From an uncultured Lachnospiraceae bacterium (GTDB lineage: Bacteria > Bacillota > Clostridia > Lachnospirales > Lachnospiraceae), in the NCBI GenBank assembly GCA_910588885.1, contig CAJUSQ010000070.1:1-16454 (forward strand): a stretch of 16,454 bases of DNA. The letters run 5' to 3'. Of this stretch, positions 1-7,005 are shown piece after piece. The position numbers were made by a program, and so were the translations under genes. Every line of letters starts with the position of its first letter. Within the stretch, counting starts at the first letter, position 1. Under the pieces are notes generated by a model that was given only the letters and a program-made list of their open reading frames with translations, had not been told where the DNA came from and searched no databases.

Positions 1-82
1 TATGGGCTTATGTAAGAGAGGATTCGTCCACCTGTAATTTAGTGATTTAAAGCGTCAATTTGCTATTTTATTAAAAATGTGC
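1..82. other. Unassigned left-edge sequence
   Basis: This AT-rich stretch lies before the livJ promoter. I see no convincing gene, terminator or RNA element in it. It contains short frames with early stops and may be the intergenic region after a gene that ends before the window. Confidence 0.4.
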
Positions 83-112
83 TTGACATTTCCGGGTCAG
101 TTGTAGTAGTAT
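83..112 (+). promoter_or_regulatory. Promoter of livJ and the liv operon
   Basis: A perfect -35 box TTGACA is at 83-88 and a -10 box TAGTAT is at 107-112, with an 18-bp spacer. Transcription would start near 119, giving a leader of about 27 nt. This is a typical vegetative sigma-A promoter by inspection. The leader is too short for a T-box or riboswitch, so any amino-acid control would have to act at this promoter. Confidence 0.7.
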
Positions 113-130
113 ACCTTCAAAGTTATTTTT

Positions 131-137
131 AAGGAGG
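131..137 (+). promoter_or_regulatory. Strong ribosome binding site of livJ
   Basis: AAGGAGG lies 8 nt before the ATG at 146. It is a near-perfect Shine-Dalgarno sequence, which fits high expression of a binding protein and fixes the livJ start. Confidence 0.85.
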
Positions 138-145
138 ATATAATT

Positions 146-1411
146 ATGAAAAAAGCAGTAGCAATGTTTCTGGCCCTTGCGCTGATGGCTGCTTCTTTGA
201 CTGCCTGCGGGAATGACAGCAAAGGAAGCAATGAAGGCGGCAGCACCAACGGCGGTACGGAAGCAGACAATTCCGGAACGGATCAGGAAGATGCCGGAGA
301 CGAAGGAGACGCCAAGGATGACGGCGGATCTGCCAGCGCGGCCGGCGGAGAAACCTTTAATATCGGAGGAATCGGGCCGATTACCGGCGGAACCTCCATT
401 TACGGCCTCGCAGTGCGCAACGGGGCACAGATTGCAGTAGATGAGATCAACGAAGCAGGCGGGATTAACGGCGTCCAGATCGCTTATGATTTCCAGGACG
501 ATGAAAGCGATGCCGAGAAAGCCGTCAATGCTTACAATACCTTGAAGGACTGGGGCATGCAGGTCCTGATGGGAACCGTAACCAGTACGCCCTGTGTGGC
601 GGTAGCGGATAAAACCGCAGCTGACGGCATGCTGCAGATTACTCCCTCCGGTTCCTCTACGGATTGTATTAAGAATGACAATGTATTCCAGGTATGCTTT
701 ACCGATCCCAACCAGGGACTGGAATCTGCCAAATATGTCGGAACCGCAGGGCTTGCGGAGAAAGTGGCTGTAATCTATGACAGCTCCGATACCTATTCTT
801 CCGGAATTGCGGAAGCTTTTATTGCAGAATCCGCCAACCAGCCCTTCGAGGTGGTAGTTTCCGAGCAGTTTACCTCTGACAGCAAGACAGACTTTACCGT
901 TCAGCTTCAGAAGGCCAAGGATGCGGGAGCGGACATGGTATTTTTACCCATTTATTATCAGGAAGCATCCCTGATTATCCAGCAGGCGGACAAGATGGGC
1001 TATGATCCCACCTTCTGCGGCGGCGATGGCCTGGACGGGCTTCTTGGAGTGGAGAATTTTGATACGGCCCTGGCAGAAGGCGTGATCCTTCTGACCCCGT
1101 TTATTGCAGATGCCGAGGATGAGAAGACCAAGAACTTCGTTTCTACCTTCCAGGAGCGTTACGGCGATATCCCCAACCAGTTTGCGGCAGATGCTTATGA
1201 TGCCATCTATATCATCAAAGCAGCCATGGAAAAAGCCGGCGTAACTCCGGATATGAGCCCAGCAGACATGGGAGAGGCTTTGAAGGCAGCTATGACAGAG
1301 ATTTCCGTAGACGGGTTGACCGGGGAAGGAATGACCTGGGAAGCAGGCGGAACCGTAAATAAAACCCCGCATGCGGTAAAAATTGTTGACGGCGCTTATC
1401 AGGCAATGTAG
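146..1411 (+). CDS. livJ: Branched-chain amino acid ABC transporter, substrate-binding lipoprotein
   Basis: This 421-residue extracytoplasmic binding protein captures the substrate and delivers it to the LivHM permease. Residues 1-20 form a lipoprotein signal peptide (Lys-Lys, then a hydrophobic core) ending in the lipobox LTAC, so Cys21 should be lipidated and anchor the protein on the outer face of the membrane. Residues 22 to about 70 are a low-complexity acidic Gly/Ser/Asp/Glu tether. The rest has the Leu/Ile/Val-binding fold of the periplasmic-binding-protein type 1 family, starting with a segment reading FNIGGIGPITG and including GAQIAVDEINEAGGING, a family hallmark. It is first in the liv operon and is separated from livH by a hairpin with a U-run. 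The exact ligand (Leu, Ile, Val or another amino acid or amide) cannot be read from sequence, because this family is broad. Confidence 0.93.
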   Translation: MKKAVAMFLALALMAASLTACGNDSKGSNEGGSTNGGTEADNSGTDQEDAGDEGDAKDDGGSASAAGGETFNIGGIGPITGGTSIYGLAVRNGAQIAVDEINEAGGINGVQIAYDFQDDESDAEKAVNAYNTLKDWGMQVLMGTVTSTPCVAVADKTAADGMLQITPSGSSTDCIKNDNVFQVCFTDPNQGLESAKYVGTAGLAEKVAVIYDSSDTYSSGIAEAFIAESANQPFEVVVSEQFTSDSKTDFTVQLQKAKDAGADMVFLPIYYQEASLIIQQADKMGYDPTFCGGDGLDGLLGVENFDTALAEGVILLTPFIADAEDEKTKNFVSTFQERYGDIPNQFAADAYDAIYIIKAAMEKAGVTPDMSPADMGEALKAAMTEISVDGLTGEGMTWEAGGTVNKTPHAVKIVDGAYQAM

Positions 1412-1430
1412 AATAAGATATGGAAGAGCG

Positions 1431-1458
1431 AAAGGGCTGCTTTTTTAGCAGCCTTTTT
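1431..1458 (+). terminator. Intraoperon terminator or attenuator between livJ and livH
   Basis: GGCTGC at 1435-1440 pairs with GCAGCC at 1448-1453 around a T-rich 7-nt loop. Flanking A and T residues extend the stem to about 10 pairs, and five T residues follow. It sits 20 nt after the livJ stop and has the form of an intrinsic terminator. Because livHMGF have no obvious promoter of their own in the next 70 bp, partial read-through is the likely function. It would give more LivJ than transporter and would protect the livJ mRNA 3' end. Confidence 0.75.
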
Positions 1459-1530
1459 GGCTTATGGGAAAATACTTTCGGAAGAAGCGGAAGACTTTTT
1501 CCGGAACAGAAAAATTTGTGAGGTGAAAGC

Positions 1531-2412
1531 ATGGGATTTTTGTCTTATCTGATTAACGGCATCAGCCTGGGGAGCGTATATGCGATTATTGCCCTGGGTT
1601 ATACGATGGTATACGGAATTGCCAAGATGCTGAACTTTGCCCATGGGGACGTAATTATGATCGGCAGCTATGTGGTGTTCAGTGCCGTCAGTGTAATGGG
1701 AATGCCTTCGGGAGTGGGAATTATTATTGCAGTGGTGGTATGTACGGCTCTTGGCGTTGTAATTGAAAAGATTGCCTACAAGCCCCTGCGGGGTGCGTCG
1801 CCCCTGGCAGTATTGATTACGGCCATCGGCGTCAGCTATTTTCTGCAGAACGCGGCCCTTTTGATCTTCGGGGCCAATGCCAAGTCCTTTACGTCCGTAG
1901 TGGGATTTTCCGGTCTGACCCTGGCGGACGGGGCGCTGTTTATTTCCAGTGAAACCATTGTTACGATACTGGCTTGTATTTTGATTGTAATTGCATTGAG
2001 CCTTTTTATCAAATACACCAAGGCAGGCCGGGCGATGCTGGCAGTTTCCGAGGACAAGCAGGCAGCCCAGCTGATGGGGGTCAATGTGAACGGGACCATT
2101 GCACTGACTTTTGCAATCGGCTCTGCCCTGGCAGCCGTTGCCGGGGTACTGCTGTGCTCGGCTTATCCGAACCTGACTCCTTATACCGGGGCCATGCCCG
2201 GCATTAAGGCGTTTACGGCGGCGGTATTCGGCGGGATCGGCTCCATTCCCGGAGCCATGCTGGGCGGAATCCTGCTTGGGGTGATTGAGAACCTGAGCAA
2301 GGCGTATATTTCCGCGCAGCTTTCCGATGCCATCGTGTTTGCGGTGCTGATTGTGGTACTGTTGGTGAAACCCACCGGTATTCTCGGTAAGAAAATCAGT
2401 GAGAAAGTGTAG
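1531..2412 (+). CDS. livH: Branched-chain amino acid ABC transporter permease LivH
   Basis: A 293-residue integral membrane protein that forms one half of the transport channel with LivM. The N-terminus contains the family signature NGISLGSVYAIIALGYTMVY followed by MLNFAHGD, which is diagnostic of LivH-type permeases. About eight hydrophobic segments follow. A conserved region near residue 170 (GRAMLAVSEDKQAAQLMGVN) is the cytoplasmic coupling loop expected to contact the ATPases. Length is normal for the family. The ATG is preceded by GAGGTG at 1520-1525. livM starts 8 bp after its stop, so translation is probably coupled. Confidence 0.93.
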   Translation: MGFLSYLINGISLGSVYAIIALGYTMVYGIAKMLNFAHGDVIMIGSYVVFSAVSVMGMPSGVGIIIAVVVCTALGVVIEKIAYKPLRGASPLAVLITAIGVSYFLQNAALLIFGANAKSFTSVVGFSGLTLADGALFISSETIVTILACILIVIALSLFIKYTKAGRAMLAVSEDKQAAQLMGVNVNGTIALTFAIGSALAAVAGVLLCSAYPNLTPYTGAMPGIKAFTAAVFGGIGSIPGAMLGGILLGVIENLSKAYISAQLSDAIVFAVLIVVLLVKPTGILGKKISEKV

Positions 2413-2420
2413 GTGGCGGT

Positions 2421-3479
2421 ATGAAGAAATTATCGAAGACGACGAAGAGCAATTTCATTACATATGGGATTGTAGTAATTGCCTATATTTTAGTGGAACT
2501 CCTGCTGCGTAGCGGCAATCTTTCCAGCCTGATGCAGGGGCTTTTAGTACCCCTTTGCATCTATGCCATCCTGGCGGTTTCCCTGAATCTGACCGTGGGG
2601 ATTTTGGGAGAGCTAAGCTTGGGCCATGCAGGCTTTATGTGTGTGGGAGCATTTTCCAGCGCCTTTTTCTCGGTGTGTATGGAAGAAGCCATTGCCGCGG
2701 ACGGCCTGCGGTTTTTCCTGGCCCTGCTGGTGGGAGCCGTAACGGCGGGTATTTTCGGAATTATAATCGGGATTCCGGTCCTGCGCCTTAGAGGGGATTA
2801 TCTGGCGATTGTAACGCTGGCCTTTGGTGAGATTATTAAGAATATCATCAACGCCCTGTATATTGGCAGGGACAGCAGCGGATTCCATTTTTCCATGACG
2901 GACACGATTTCCCTGGGACTGGAGCCGGACGGCCAGGTCATTATCAAAGGGGCCCAGGGGATTACGGGAACCCCCAACAATTCCAATTTTACGATCGGTA
3001 TCCTTTTGGTACTGGTAACCCTTGCGGTGGTATTAAACCTGATTCATTCCCGCTCCGGCCGGGCCATTATGGCCATTCGGGACAACCGGATCGCAGCGGA
3101 ATCCGTTGGAATCAATATTACAAAATATAAGATCATGGCATTTTCGGTTTCCGCGGCCCTGGCAGGGGTCGGAGGCGTACTGTATGCCCACAACCTGTCT
3201 ACCTTGACGGCATTGCCCAAGAATTTCGGCTATAACCAGTCCATTATGATCCTGGTGTTCGTGGTGCTTGGAGGTATGGGAAATATCCGGGGTTCCGTGA
3301 TTGCGGCCGTAATCCTGACGCTTCTGCCGGAATTGCTGCGGGGCTTAAGCGATTACCGTATGCTGATTTACTCCATCGTGCTGATTGTGATGATGATTTT
3401 CAACTGGAGCCCGAAGATCAAGGTATGGCGGGAGAGCCATCCCCTGTTTCAAAAGAAAAATACGGAGTCGGAGGCGTAA
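2421..3479 (+). CDS. livM: Branched-chain amino acid ABC transporter permease LivM
   Basis: A 352-residue multi-spanning permease that pairs with LivH. It shows the LivM pattern: an early segment with LSLGHAGFMCVGAF, then RLRGDYLAIVTLAFGEI (typical of LivM), and a later coupling-loop region SGRAIMAIRDNRIAAESVGI. It has about nine hydrophobic segments and a short basic cytoplasmic tail. Its ribosome binding site AGGTGG starts inside the livH stop codon region (2411-2416), and livG begins 3 bp after its stop. This shows tight co-translation of the membrane and ATPase subunits. Confidence 0.93.
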   Translation: MKKLSKTTKSNFITYGIVVIAYILVELLLRSGNLSSLMQGLLVPLCIYAILAVSLNLTVGILGELSLGHAGFMCVGAFSSAFFSVCMEEAIAADGLRFFLALLVGAVTAGIFGIIIGIPVLRLRGDYLAIVTLAFGEIIKNIINALYIGRDSSGFHFSMTDTISLGLEPDGQVIIKGAQGITGTPNNSNFTIGILLVLVTLAVVLNLIHSRSGRAIMAIRDNRIAAESVGINITKYKIMAFSVSAALAGVGGVLYAHNLSTLTALPKNFGYNQSIMILVFVVLGGMGNIRGSVIAAVILTLLPELLRGLSDYRMLIYSIVLIVMMIFNWSPKIKVWRESHPLFQKKNTESEA

Positions 3480-3482
3480 GAT

Positions 3483-4241
3483 ATGGCATTGTTAGAAGTA
3501 AAAAATCTGGGAATTTCCTTCGGCGGCCTGCGGGCGGTGGACGGATTTAACGTAAATATCGAAAAGGGGCAGCTCTACGGGCTGATTGGGCCCAACGGCG
3601 CAGGCAAAACCACGATTTTCAATATGCTGACCGGGGTGTATAAGCCCGACGACGGGACGATCACCCTGGACGGAAAGAACATTACCGGGAAAAAGACCAT
3701 TGAGATCAACCGGGAGGGCATTGCCCGTACATTTCAGAACATACGTTTGTTTAAGGAATTGTCCGTATTGGACAATGTAAAAGCAGGGCTTCACAACCAT
3801 TACAAATATTCGGCTTTGACGGGAATCCTGCGTTTGCCGGGATTTTTCAAGGCAGAAAAGGCCATGAATGAGAAGGCCATGGAGCTTCTGGCTGTCTTTG
3901 ATCTGGACGGCCAGGCGGAGATCCTGGCTTCCAACCTCCCTTACGGAAAACAGCGGAAGCTGGAGATTGCCAGGGCCCTGGCGACGGAACCGAAGCTGCT
4001 GCTTTTGGACGAACCGGCGGCGGGTATGAATCCCAATGAAACCCAGGAGCTGATGGATACCATCCGTTTTGTGCGGGATAATTTTGACATGACCGTGCTT
4101 TTGATTGAACATGATATGAAGCTGGTTTCCGGTATCTGTGAGAAGCTGACCGTATTGAACTTCGGCCAGGTGCTGGCACAGGGGGAAACCGGGGCGGTTT
4201 TGAATGAGCCGGAGGTCATTAAGGCTTACCTGGGAGAATAG
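3483..4241 (+). CDS. livG: Branched-chain amino acid ABC transporter ATP-binding protein LivG
   Basis: A 252-residue cytoplasmic ATPase that drives the LivHM permease as a heterodimer with LivF. Walker A is GPNGAGKTT at residues 36-44, the Q-loop lies in ARTFQNIRLF (about 82-90), Walker B carries D176-E177, and the switch histidine is H210. The signature motif is LPYGKQR (152-158) rather than LSGGQ; this variant is usual for LivG proteins. The start ATG lies 8 nt after GGAGG (3470-3474), inside the 3' end of livM. Length matches the family (about 255). Confidence 0.94.
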   Translation: MALLEVKNLGISFGGLRAVDGFNVNIEKGQLYGLIGPNGAGKTTIFNMLTGVYKPDDGTITLDGKNITGKKTIEINREGIARTFQNIRLFKELSVLDNVKAGLHNHYKYSALTGILRLPGFFKAEKAMNEKAMELLAVFDLDGQAEILASNLPYGKQRKLEIARALATEPKLLLLDEPAAGMNPNETQELMDTIRFVRDNFDMTVLLIEHDMKLVSGICEKLTVLNFGQVLAQGETGAVLNEPEVIKAYLGE

Positions 4242-4253
4242 GAGGGAATCGTG

Positions 4254-4964
4254 ATGGCGATGCTTGAAATAAAGGATTTGGAAGTTTTTTATGGGATGAT
4301 TCAGGCCATTAAGGGAATTTCCTTCGAAGTGAAGGAAGGGGAGGTCATCGCCCTGATTGGCGCCAACGGCGCCGGGAAGACCACGATCCTGCAGACCATA
4401 ACCGGGATGATTCCGGCAAAGCGGGGCAGTATCTTATTTGAAGGTACGGATATTACAAAGATTCCGGGCCATAAGATCGTCCCCATGGGCATGGCCCATG
4501 TGCCGGAGGGACGGCGTGTATTTTCCCAGTTAAGTGTTTTGGATAACCTGAAAATGGGGGCGTATACCCGGAAGGACAAGGGGGAAGTGGCGGAGAACCT
4601 GAAGATGGTTTATAAGCGGTTTCCCCGGCTGGAGGAGCGGAAGAACCAGATGGCGGGCACCTTAAGCGGCGGGGAGCAGCAGATGCTGGCCATGGGCCGG
4701 GCCTTAATGTCAAACCCACGGATTGTTTTGATGGATGAGCCTTCCATGGGCCTGTCCCCGATTTTTGTGGCGGAGATTTTTGATATTATCAAGGAGATTT
4801 CCGCCGGGGGCACTACGGTGCTTTTGGTGGAACAGAATGCCAGAAAGGCCCTGGCCATTGCCAACCGGGCCTATGTATTGGAAACCGGGAAGATTGTACT
4901 TTCCGGGGATGCGGATGACCTTTTGAACGATGAATCCGTGAAAAAAGCATATTTGGGAGAGTAG
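4254..4964 (+). CDS. livF: Branched-chain amino acid ABC transporter ATP-binding protein LivF
   Basis: A 236-residue ATPase, partner of LivG. Walker A is GANGAGKTT (36-44), the signature is a canonical LSGGEQ (137-142), and Walker B carries D161-E162. The switch position reads VEQN, so Gln194 replaces the usual His; this is common in LivF. I chose ATG 4254 because it lies 8 nt after AGGAGG (4240-4245), which overlaps the livG stop. A GTG at 4251 just before it is a possible alternative that would add one residue. The kinase-like gene follows directly. Confidence 0.93.
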   Translation: MAMLEIKDLEVFYGMIQAIKGISFEVKEGEVIALIGANGAGKTTILQTITGMIPAKRGSILFEGTDITKIPGHKIVPMGMAHVPEGRRVFSQLSVLDNLKMGAYTRKDKGEVAENLKMVYKRFPRLEERKNQMAGTLSGGEQQMLAMGRALMSNPRIVLMDEPSMGLSPIFVAEIFDIIKEISAGGTTVLLVEQNARKALAIANRAYVLETGKIVLSGDADDLLNDESVKKAYLGE

Positions 4965-4973
4965 GTGTTTGGG

Positions 4974-5591
4974 ATGAAAAAAATTGTGATTACCATTGCG
5001 AGAAGCTACGGAAGCGGCGGAAGGACTTTGGGAAAGCTGCTGGCGAAGGATTTGGGAATTCCCTGTTACGACCGGGAACTGATCCGGATGGTTTCCGATG
5101 AAAGCGGGATCAATGAAGCGCTGTTCGGAGCGGCGGACGAAGTAAAGCGGGGCCTTTTTTTCAAGGGGCCGAAGCCCTATAAGGGGCAGCTGCTGCCGCC
5201 GGAAAGCGACGGGTTTGTGTCCAATGACAATTTGTTCAATCTGCAGGCCAAGATGATTAAGGATCTGGCCGAAAAAGAGTCCTGTGTGATTATCGGCCGC
5301 TGTGCCGACTATGTGCTGCGGGACCGGGAAGACGTGCTGCGCCTGTTTTTCTATGCACCCTTGCAGGACTGCCTGACGAGAGCCAGGGAGATTTCCGGGG
5401 AACCGGAGAAAGATCTTCTGAAAAAGATTCACAAAATCGACAAGTACCGGGCAGATTATTACAAATATTATACGGGAAATGACTGGAACGACAGCCGGAA
5501 TTACGATTTTTGCCTGAATACGACTTCCATGAGCTATGAGCGGTTGATTGAGGTGGTAAAGTCCTACATTGAAATCTGTGGGAAAGGGTAA
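4974..5591 (+). CDS. Cytidylate-kinase-like P-loop protein
   Basis: A 205-residue soluble protein of the cytidylate-kinase-like family (the AAA-type Cytidylate_kin2 group). The N-terminus reads VITIARSYGSGGRTLGKLLA, where SYGSGGRTLG (11-20) is the family's Gly-rich nucleotide-binding loop and replaces a standard GxxxxGKS/T. It is followed by a YDRELI segment and later by CVIIGRCADYVL, also typical. Phosphorylation of a (deoxy)nucleoside monophosphate is the family assumption, but the true substrate of these proteins is generally untested. The start is uncertain. GTG 4965 directly follows the livF stop and would add three residues; ATG 4974 is preferred because AGGTG (4963-4967) lies 6 nt upstream. 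It is the last gene of the liv transcription unit, although no amino-acid transport role is known to me. Confidence 0.85.
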   Translation: MKKIVITIARSYGSGGRTLGKLLAKDLGIPCYDRELIRMVSDESGINEALFGAADEVKRGLFFKGPKPYKGQLLPPESDGFVSNDNLFNLQAKMIKDLAEKESCVIIGRCADYVLRDREDVLRLFFYAPLQDCLTRAREISGEPEKDLLKKIHKIDKYRADYYKYYTGNDWNDSRNYDFCLNTTSMSYERLIEVVKSYIEICGKG

Positions 5592-5614
5592 ACATACGTT
5601 CGATAAAATAGAAT

Positions 5615-5651
5615 TAAAAAAAGGGCCACTGAGAAAATATCAGTGGCCCTT
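5615..5651 (-). terminator. Rho-independent terminator of the EF-hand gene
   Basis: AAGGGCCACTG (5621-5631) and CAGTGGCCCTT (5641-5651) form a perfect 11-bp stem with a 9-nt loop. Read on the minus strand, the stem is followed by a run of T residues (complement of 5616-5620, extending the TT of the stem). It lies 44 nt after the stop of the minus-strand EF-hand gene. On the + strand the stem is followed by TATGAAAT, a poor U-run, so it would stop liv-operon transcripts only weakly. Confidence 0.88.
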
Positions 5652-5694
5652 ATGAAATAGAAAAGGAGACATCAATTGTTTTGGTTTATGCGGC

Positions 5695-6747
5695 CTATCG
5701 GGCAAAATCCACATGCTGAATGGTTCCTGCCGCTCCGTTTTCATACAGGAAGATCCCGGTTTTCCGGATACGGGCGTTGACCCTTTGCTCCTCCTTCCCG
5801 GTCAGGGAAAAATCAGTGGAGGAATTTCCCAGGTAAATGGCGCCGATTCCGGCTTTTCCAAGACCGCAGAGGACGTCCTTTCCGGAGCTGTCCTTGGTCC
5901 AGATCAGAAGCTTGTCGAAAATCGGGTCGGCTTCGTCAATCCAGCCGTTTTTATCGAAATCGTATTTTGCCAAATCCGCGAAACCGTCGCCGCTTTTGGC
6001 GCCGAACAGCTCGCTGCCGTCGTTGATTTTTCCGTCCCCGTTTTTATCCAGAGCCAAAAAAGCGCTGCCGGGCTTCAGGGTGGAAATGGCTTCTTCATGG
6101 CCGTCTGCGTCCAGATCAAAGTAGAATTTCTGGTCGGAAACCTCTGCCGAATCGGTATTGAGGTTGATTACCAGGGGATCACAGAATTCCATGGTGGTAA
6201 GCATCTGCCTGCGGCTGTAAGTGGCCTGGGCAAAGGAACGGCTCATGGAAACCTCTACGGAGAAGGAAAGCTCCCGTCCGTCCGCGGTTACTACGGTTCC
6301 TGTAGTGGAAAAGGAGGTATGCTCCTGTTCCTGATAAAATGTGGCCGTTTCCACAGTCTGGGACATCAGTCCCGTCATGGGGCCGGAAGAAGACAGGTTG
6401 GTCTGGGTTAGCTTCGGAGGTTTGCCGAAGAAAAGCATCATCAAATAATCCATGGTTTCTTCCTGAATCTGGGCTAGGGTCTTGCCGTTGTCGTTATTTG
6501 TAACGCCCCGGATATTCTGAGCCGGAGCAAAGCGGCTGTTCCAGGCGGTATTTCCCTCCTGGCCGTTTCCGAAGATGTTGGCTCCAAGGCCCAAGCCGTT
6601 CTGTGCGCCGAGATTGGTATGGGAAAAAGGCAGCCTGGCCGGGGCAGACATCAGGATACTTTGGGTTGTGGTTTTGCTGACTGTCTTCGAGGTGGCAGCA
6701 TAGCTGCGGGCAGATTTCATCTGGACCGCCTGGGATGAGATTCTCAT
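5695..6747 (-). CDS. EF-hand type calcium-binding protein without signal peptide
   Basis: A 350-residue protein of unknown role. The first ~110 residues are Ser/Thr/Asn/Gly-rich and of low complexity. The middle (about 130-190) looks like beta-rich sequence. The C-terminal half carries Asp-rich calcium loops: DLDADGHEEA from 211, DKNGDGKINDGSE at 234-246, and DFDKNGWIDEAD at 263-274. The second and third match the EF-hand loop pattern well, while the first is VCBS/dockerin-like. There is no signal peptide, transmembrane segment or LPxTG anchor, although related acidic calcium-binding proteins are often extracellular. The start at 6747 is chosen because AGGAGG (complement of 6757-6762) lies 9 nt upstream; a longer frame reaching 6975 lacks such a site. 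It is a monocistronic gene with its own terminator. I recognise it only as a type seen in Clostridia. Confidence 0.8.
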   Translation of the reverse strand: MRISSQAVQMKSARSYAATSKTVSKTTTQSILMSAPARLPFSHTNLGAQNGLGLGANIFGNGQEGNTAWNSRFAPAQNIRGVTNNDNGKTLAQIQEETMDYLMMLFFGKPPKLTQTNLSSSGPMTGLMSQTVETATFYQEQEHTSFSTTGTVVTADGRELSFSVEVSMSRSFAQATYSRRQMLTTMEFCDPLVINLNTDSAEVSDQKFYFDLDADGHEEAISTLKPGSAFLALDKNGDGKINDGSELFGAKSGDGFADLAKYDFDKNGWIDEADPIFDKLLIWTKDSSGKDVLCGLGKAGIGAIYLGNSSTDFSLTGKEEQRVNARIRKTGIFLYENGAAGTIQHVDFAR

Positions 6748-6798
6748 GGATACATTCCTCCTTATGCGCCATCCGTGGCATTTTTCATGTTTATAATC

Positions 6799-6804
6799 AT
6801 TATA
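6799..6804 (-). promoter_or_regulatory. Candidate -10 box of the EF-hand gene
   Basis: The minus strand reads TATAAT here, a perfect -10 box. It would place transcription start near 6792 and give a leader of about 45 nt that includes the ribosome binding site. The matching -35 region (CTCATA on the minus strand at 17 bp) is poor, so the promoter may need an activator or another sigma factor. Confidence 0.4.
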
Positions 6805-6805
6805 T

Positions 6806-6819
6806 CGGCAATTTTGCCG
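6806..6819. promoter_or_regulatory. Operator-like palindrome between divergent promoters
   Basis: CGGCAA TT TTGCCG is a perfect 6-bp inverted repeat with a 2-bp centre. ATAT lies on both sides, with one extra G on the right arm. It sits between the minus-strand -10 box (6799-6804) and the plus-strand -35 box (6835-6840), where a regulator could control both genes. No regulator is encoded next to it, so this rests on position and symmetry alone. Confidence 0.4.
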
Positions 6820-6834
6820 GATATGAGAAGTGTC

Positions 6835-6863
6835 TTGACGGAAAAAAAAGGAAATGCTAGACT
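6835..6863 (+). promoter_or_regulatory. Promoter of the SAM-dependent methyltransferase gene
   Basis: -35 TTGACG (6835-6840), a 17-bp spacer, and -10 TAGACT (6858-6863) preceded by TGC, an extended -10 element. Transcription would begin near 6870, giving an unusually long leader of about 136 nt before the ATG at 7006. Confidence 0.65.
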
Positions 6864-6915
6864 GAAAAGAGAAATCCCCGGGCGAAAGCGGTTGGAACAG
6901 GGACTTGCGGGGATC

Positions 6916-6941
6916 CATCCAAAGGGCAGGGCCTTTGGATG
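6916..6941 (+). other. RNA hairpin in the methyltransferase leader
   Basis: CATCCAAAGG (6916-6925) pairs perfectly with CCTTTGGATG (6932-6941) around a 6-nt loop. It lies inside the predicted 5' untranslated region. There is no U-run after it, so it is not a simple terminator. Its right arm is part of a tandemly duplicated unit. Confidence 0.5.
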
Positions 6942-6985
6942 CGGCAACGTTAGTCAGGGCCTCTGGATGCGGCAACGTCAGTCAG
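6930..6985. repeat. Tandem duplication of a 28-bp unit
   Basis: Two adjacent 28-bp copies (6930-6957 and 6958-6985) differ at only two positions: T6935 versus C6963 and T6951 versus C6979. The shared core is TGGATGCGGCAACGT. The repeat lies in the leader of the methyltransferase gene and upstream of the divergent EF-hand gene. With only two adjacent copies and no spacer, it is not a CRISPR array. Confidence 0.85.
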
Positions 6986-7005
6986 AGTGGGAAAGGAACG
7001 AGGGA

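Noticed and set aside
83..145. T-box or amino acid riboswitch before livJ
   Set aside because: The predicted leader is only about 27 nt, far too short for either element.
3492..4112. A 206-codon open frame on the minus strand opposite livG
   Set aside because: livG has all ABC ATPase motifs; the antisense frame has no recognisable feature.
5621..5651. Terminator for the liv operon on the + strand
   Set aside because: The stem is strong, but the + strand sequence after it has no U-run. The U-run is on the minus-strand side, so it is assigned to the EF-hand gene.
5713..6411. A 232-codon open frame on the + strand opposite the EF-hand gene
   Set aside because: The minus strand has calcium-loop motifs, a good ribosome binding site and a terminator. 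The + frame has none of these.
6930..6985. CRISPR array suggested by 28-bp repeats
   Set aside because: There are only two copies, they are directly adjacent with no spacers, and no cas genes are present.
6775..7005. N-terminal extension of the SAM methyltransferase to 6775
   Set aside because: The extension covers the predicted promoter, hairpin and duplicated repeat, has no ribosome binding site, and the conserved family start lies at 7006.
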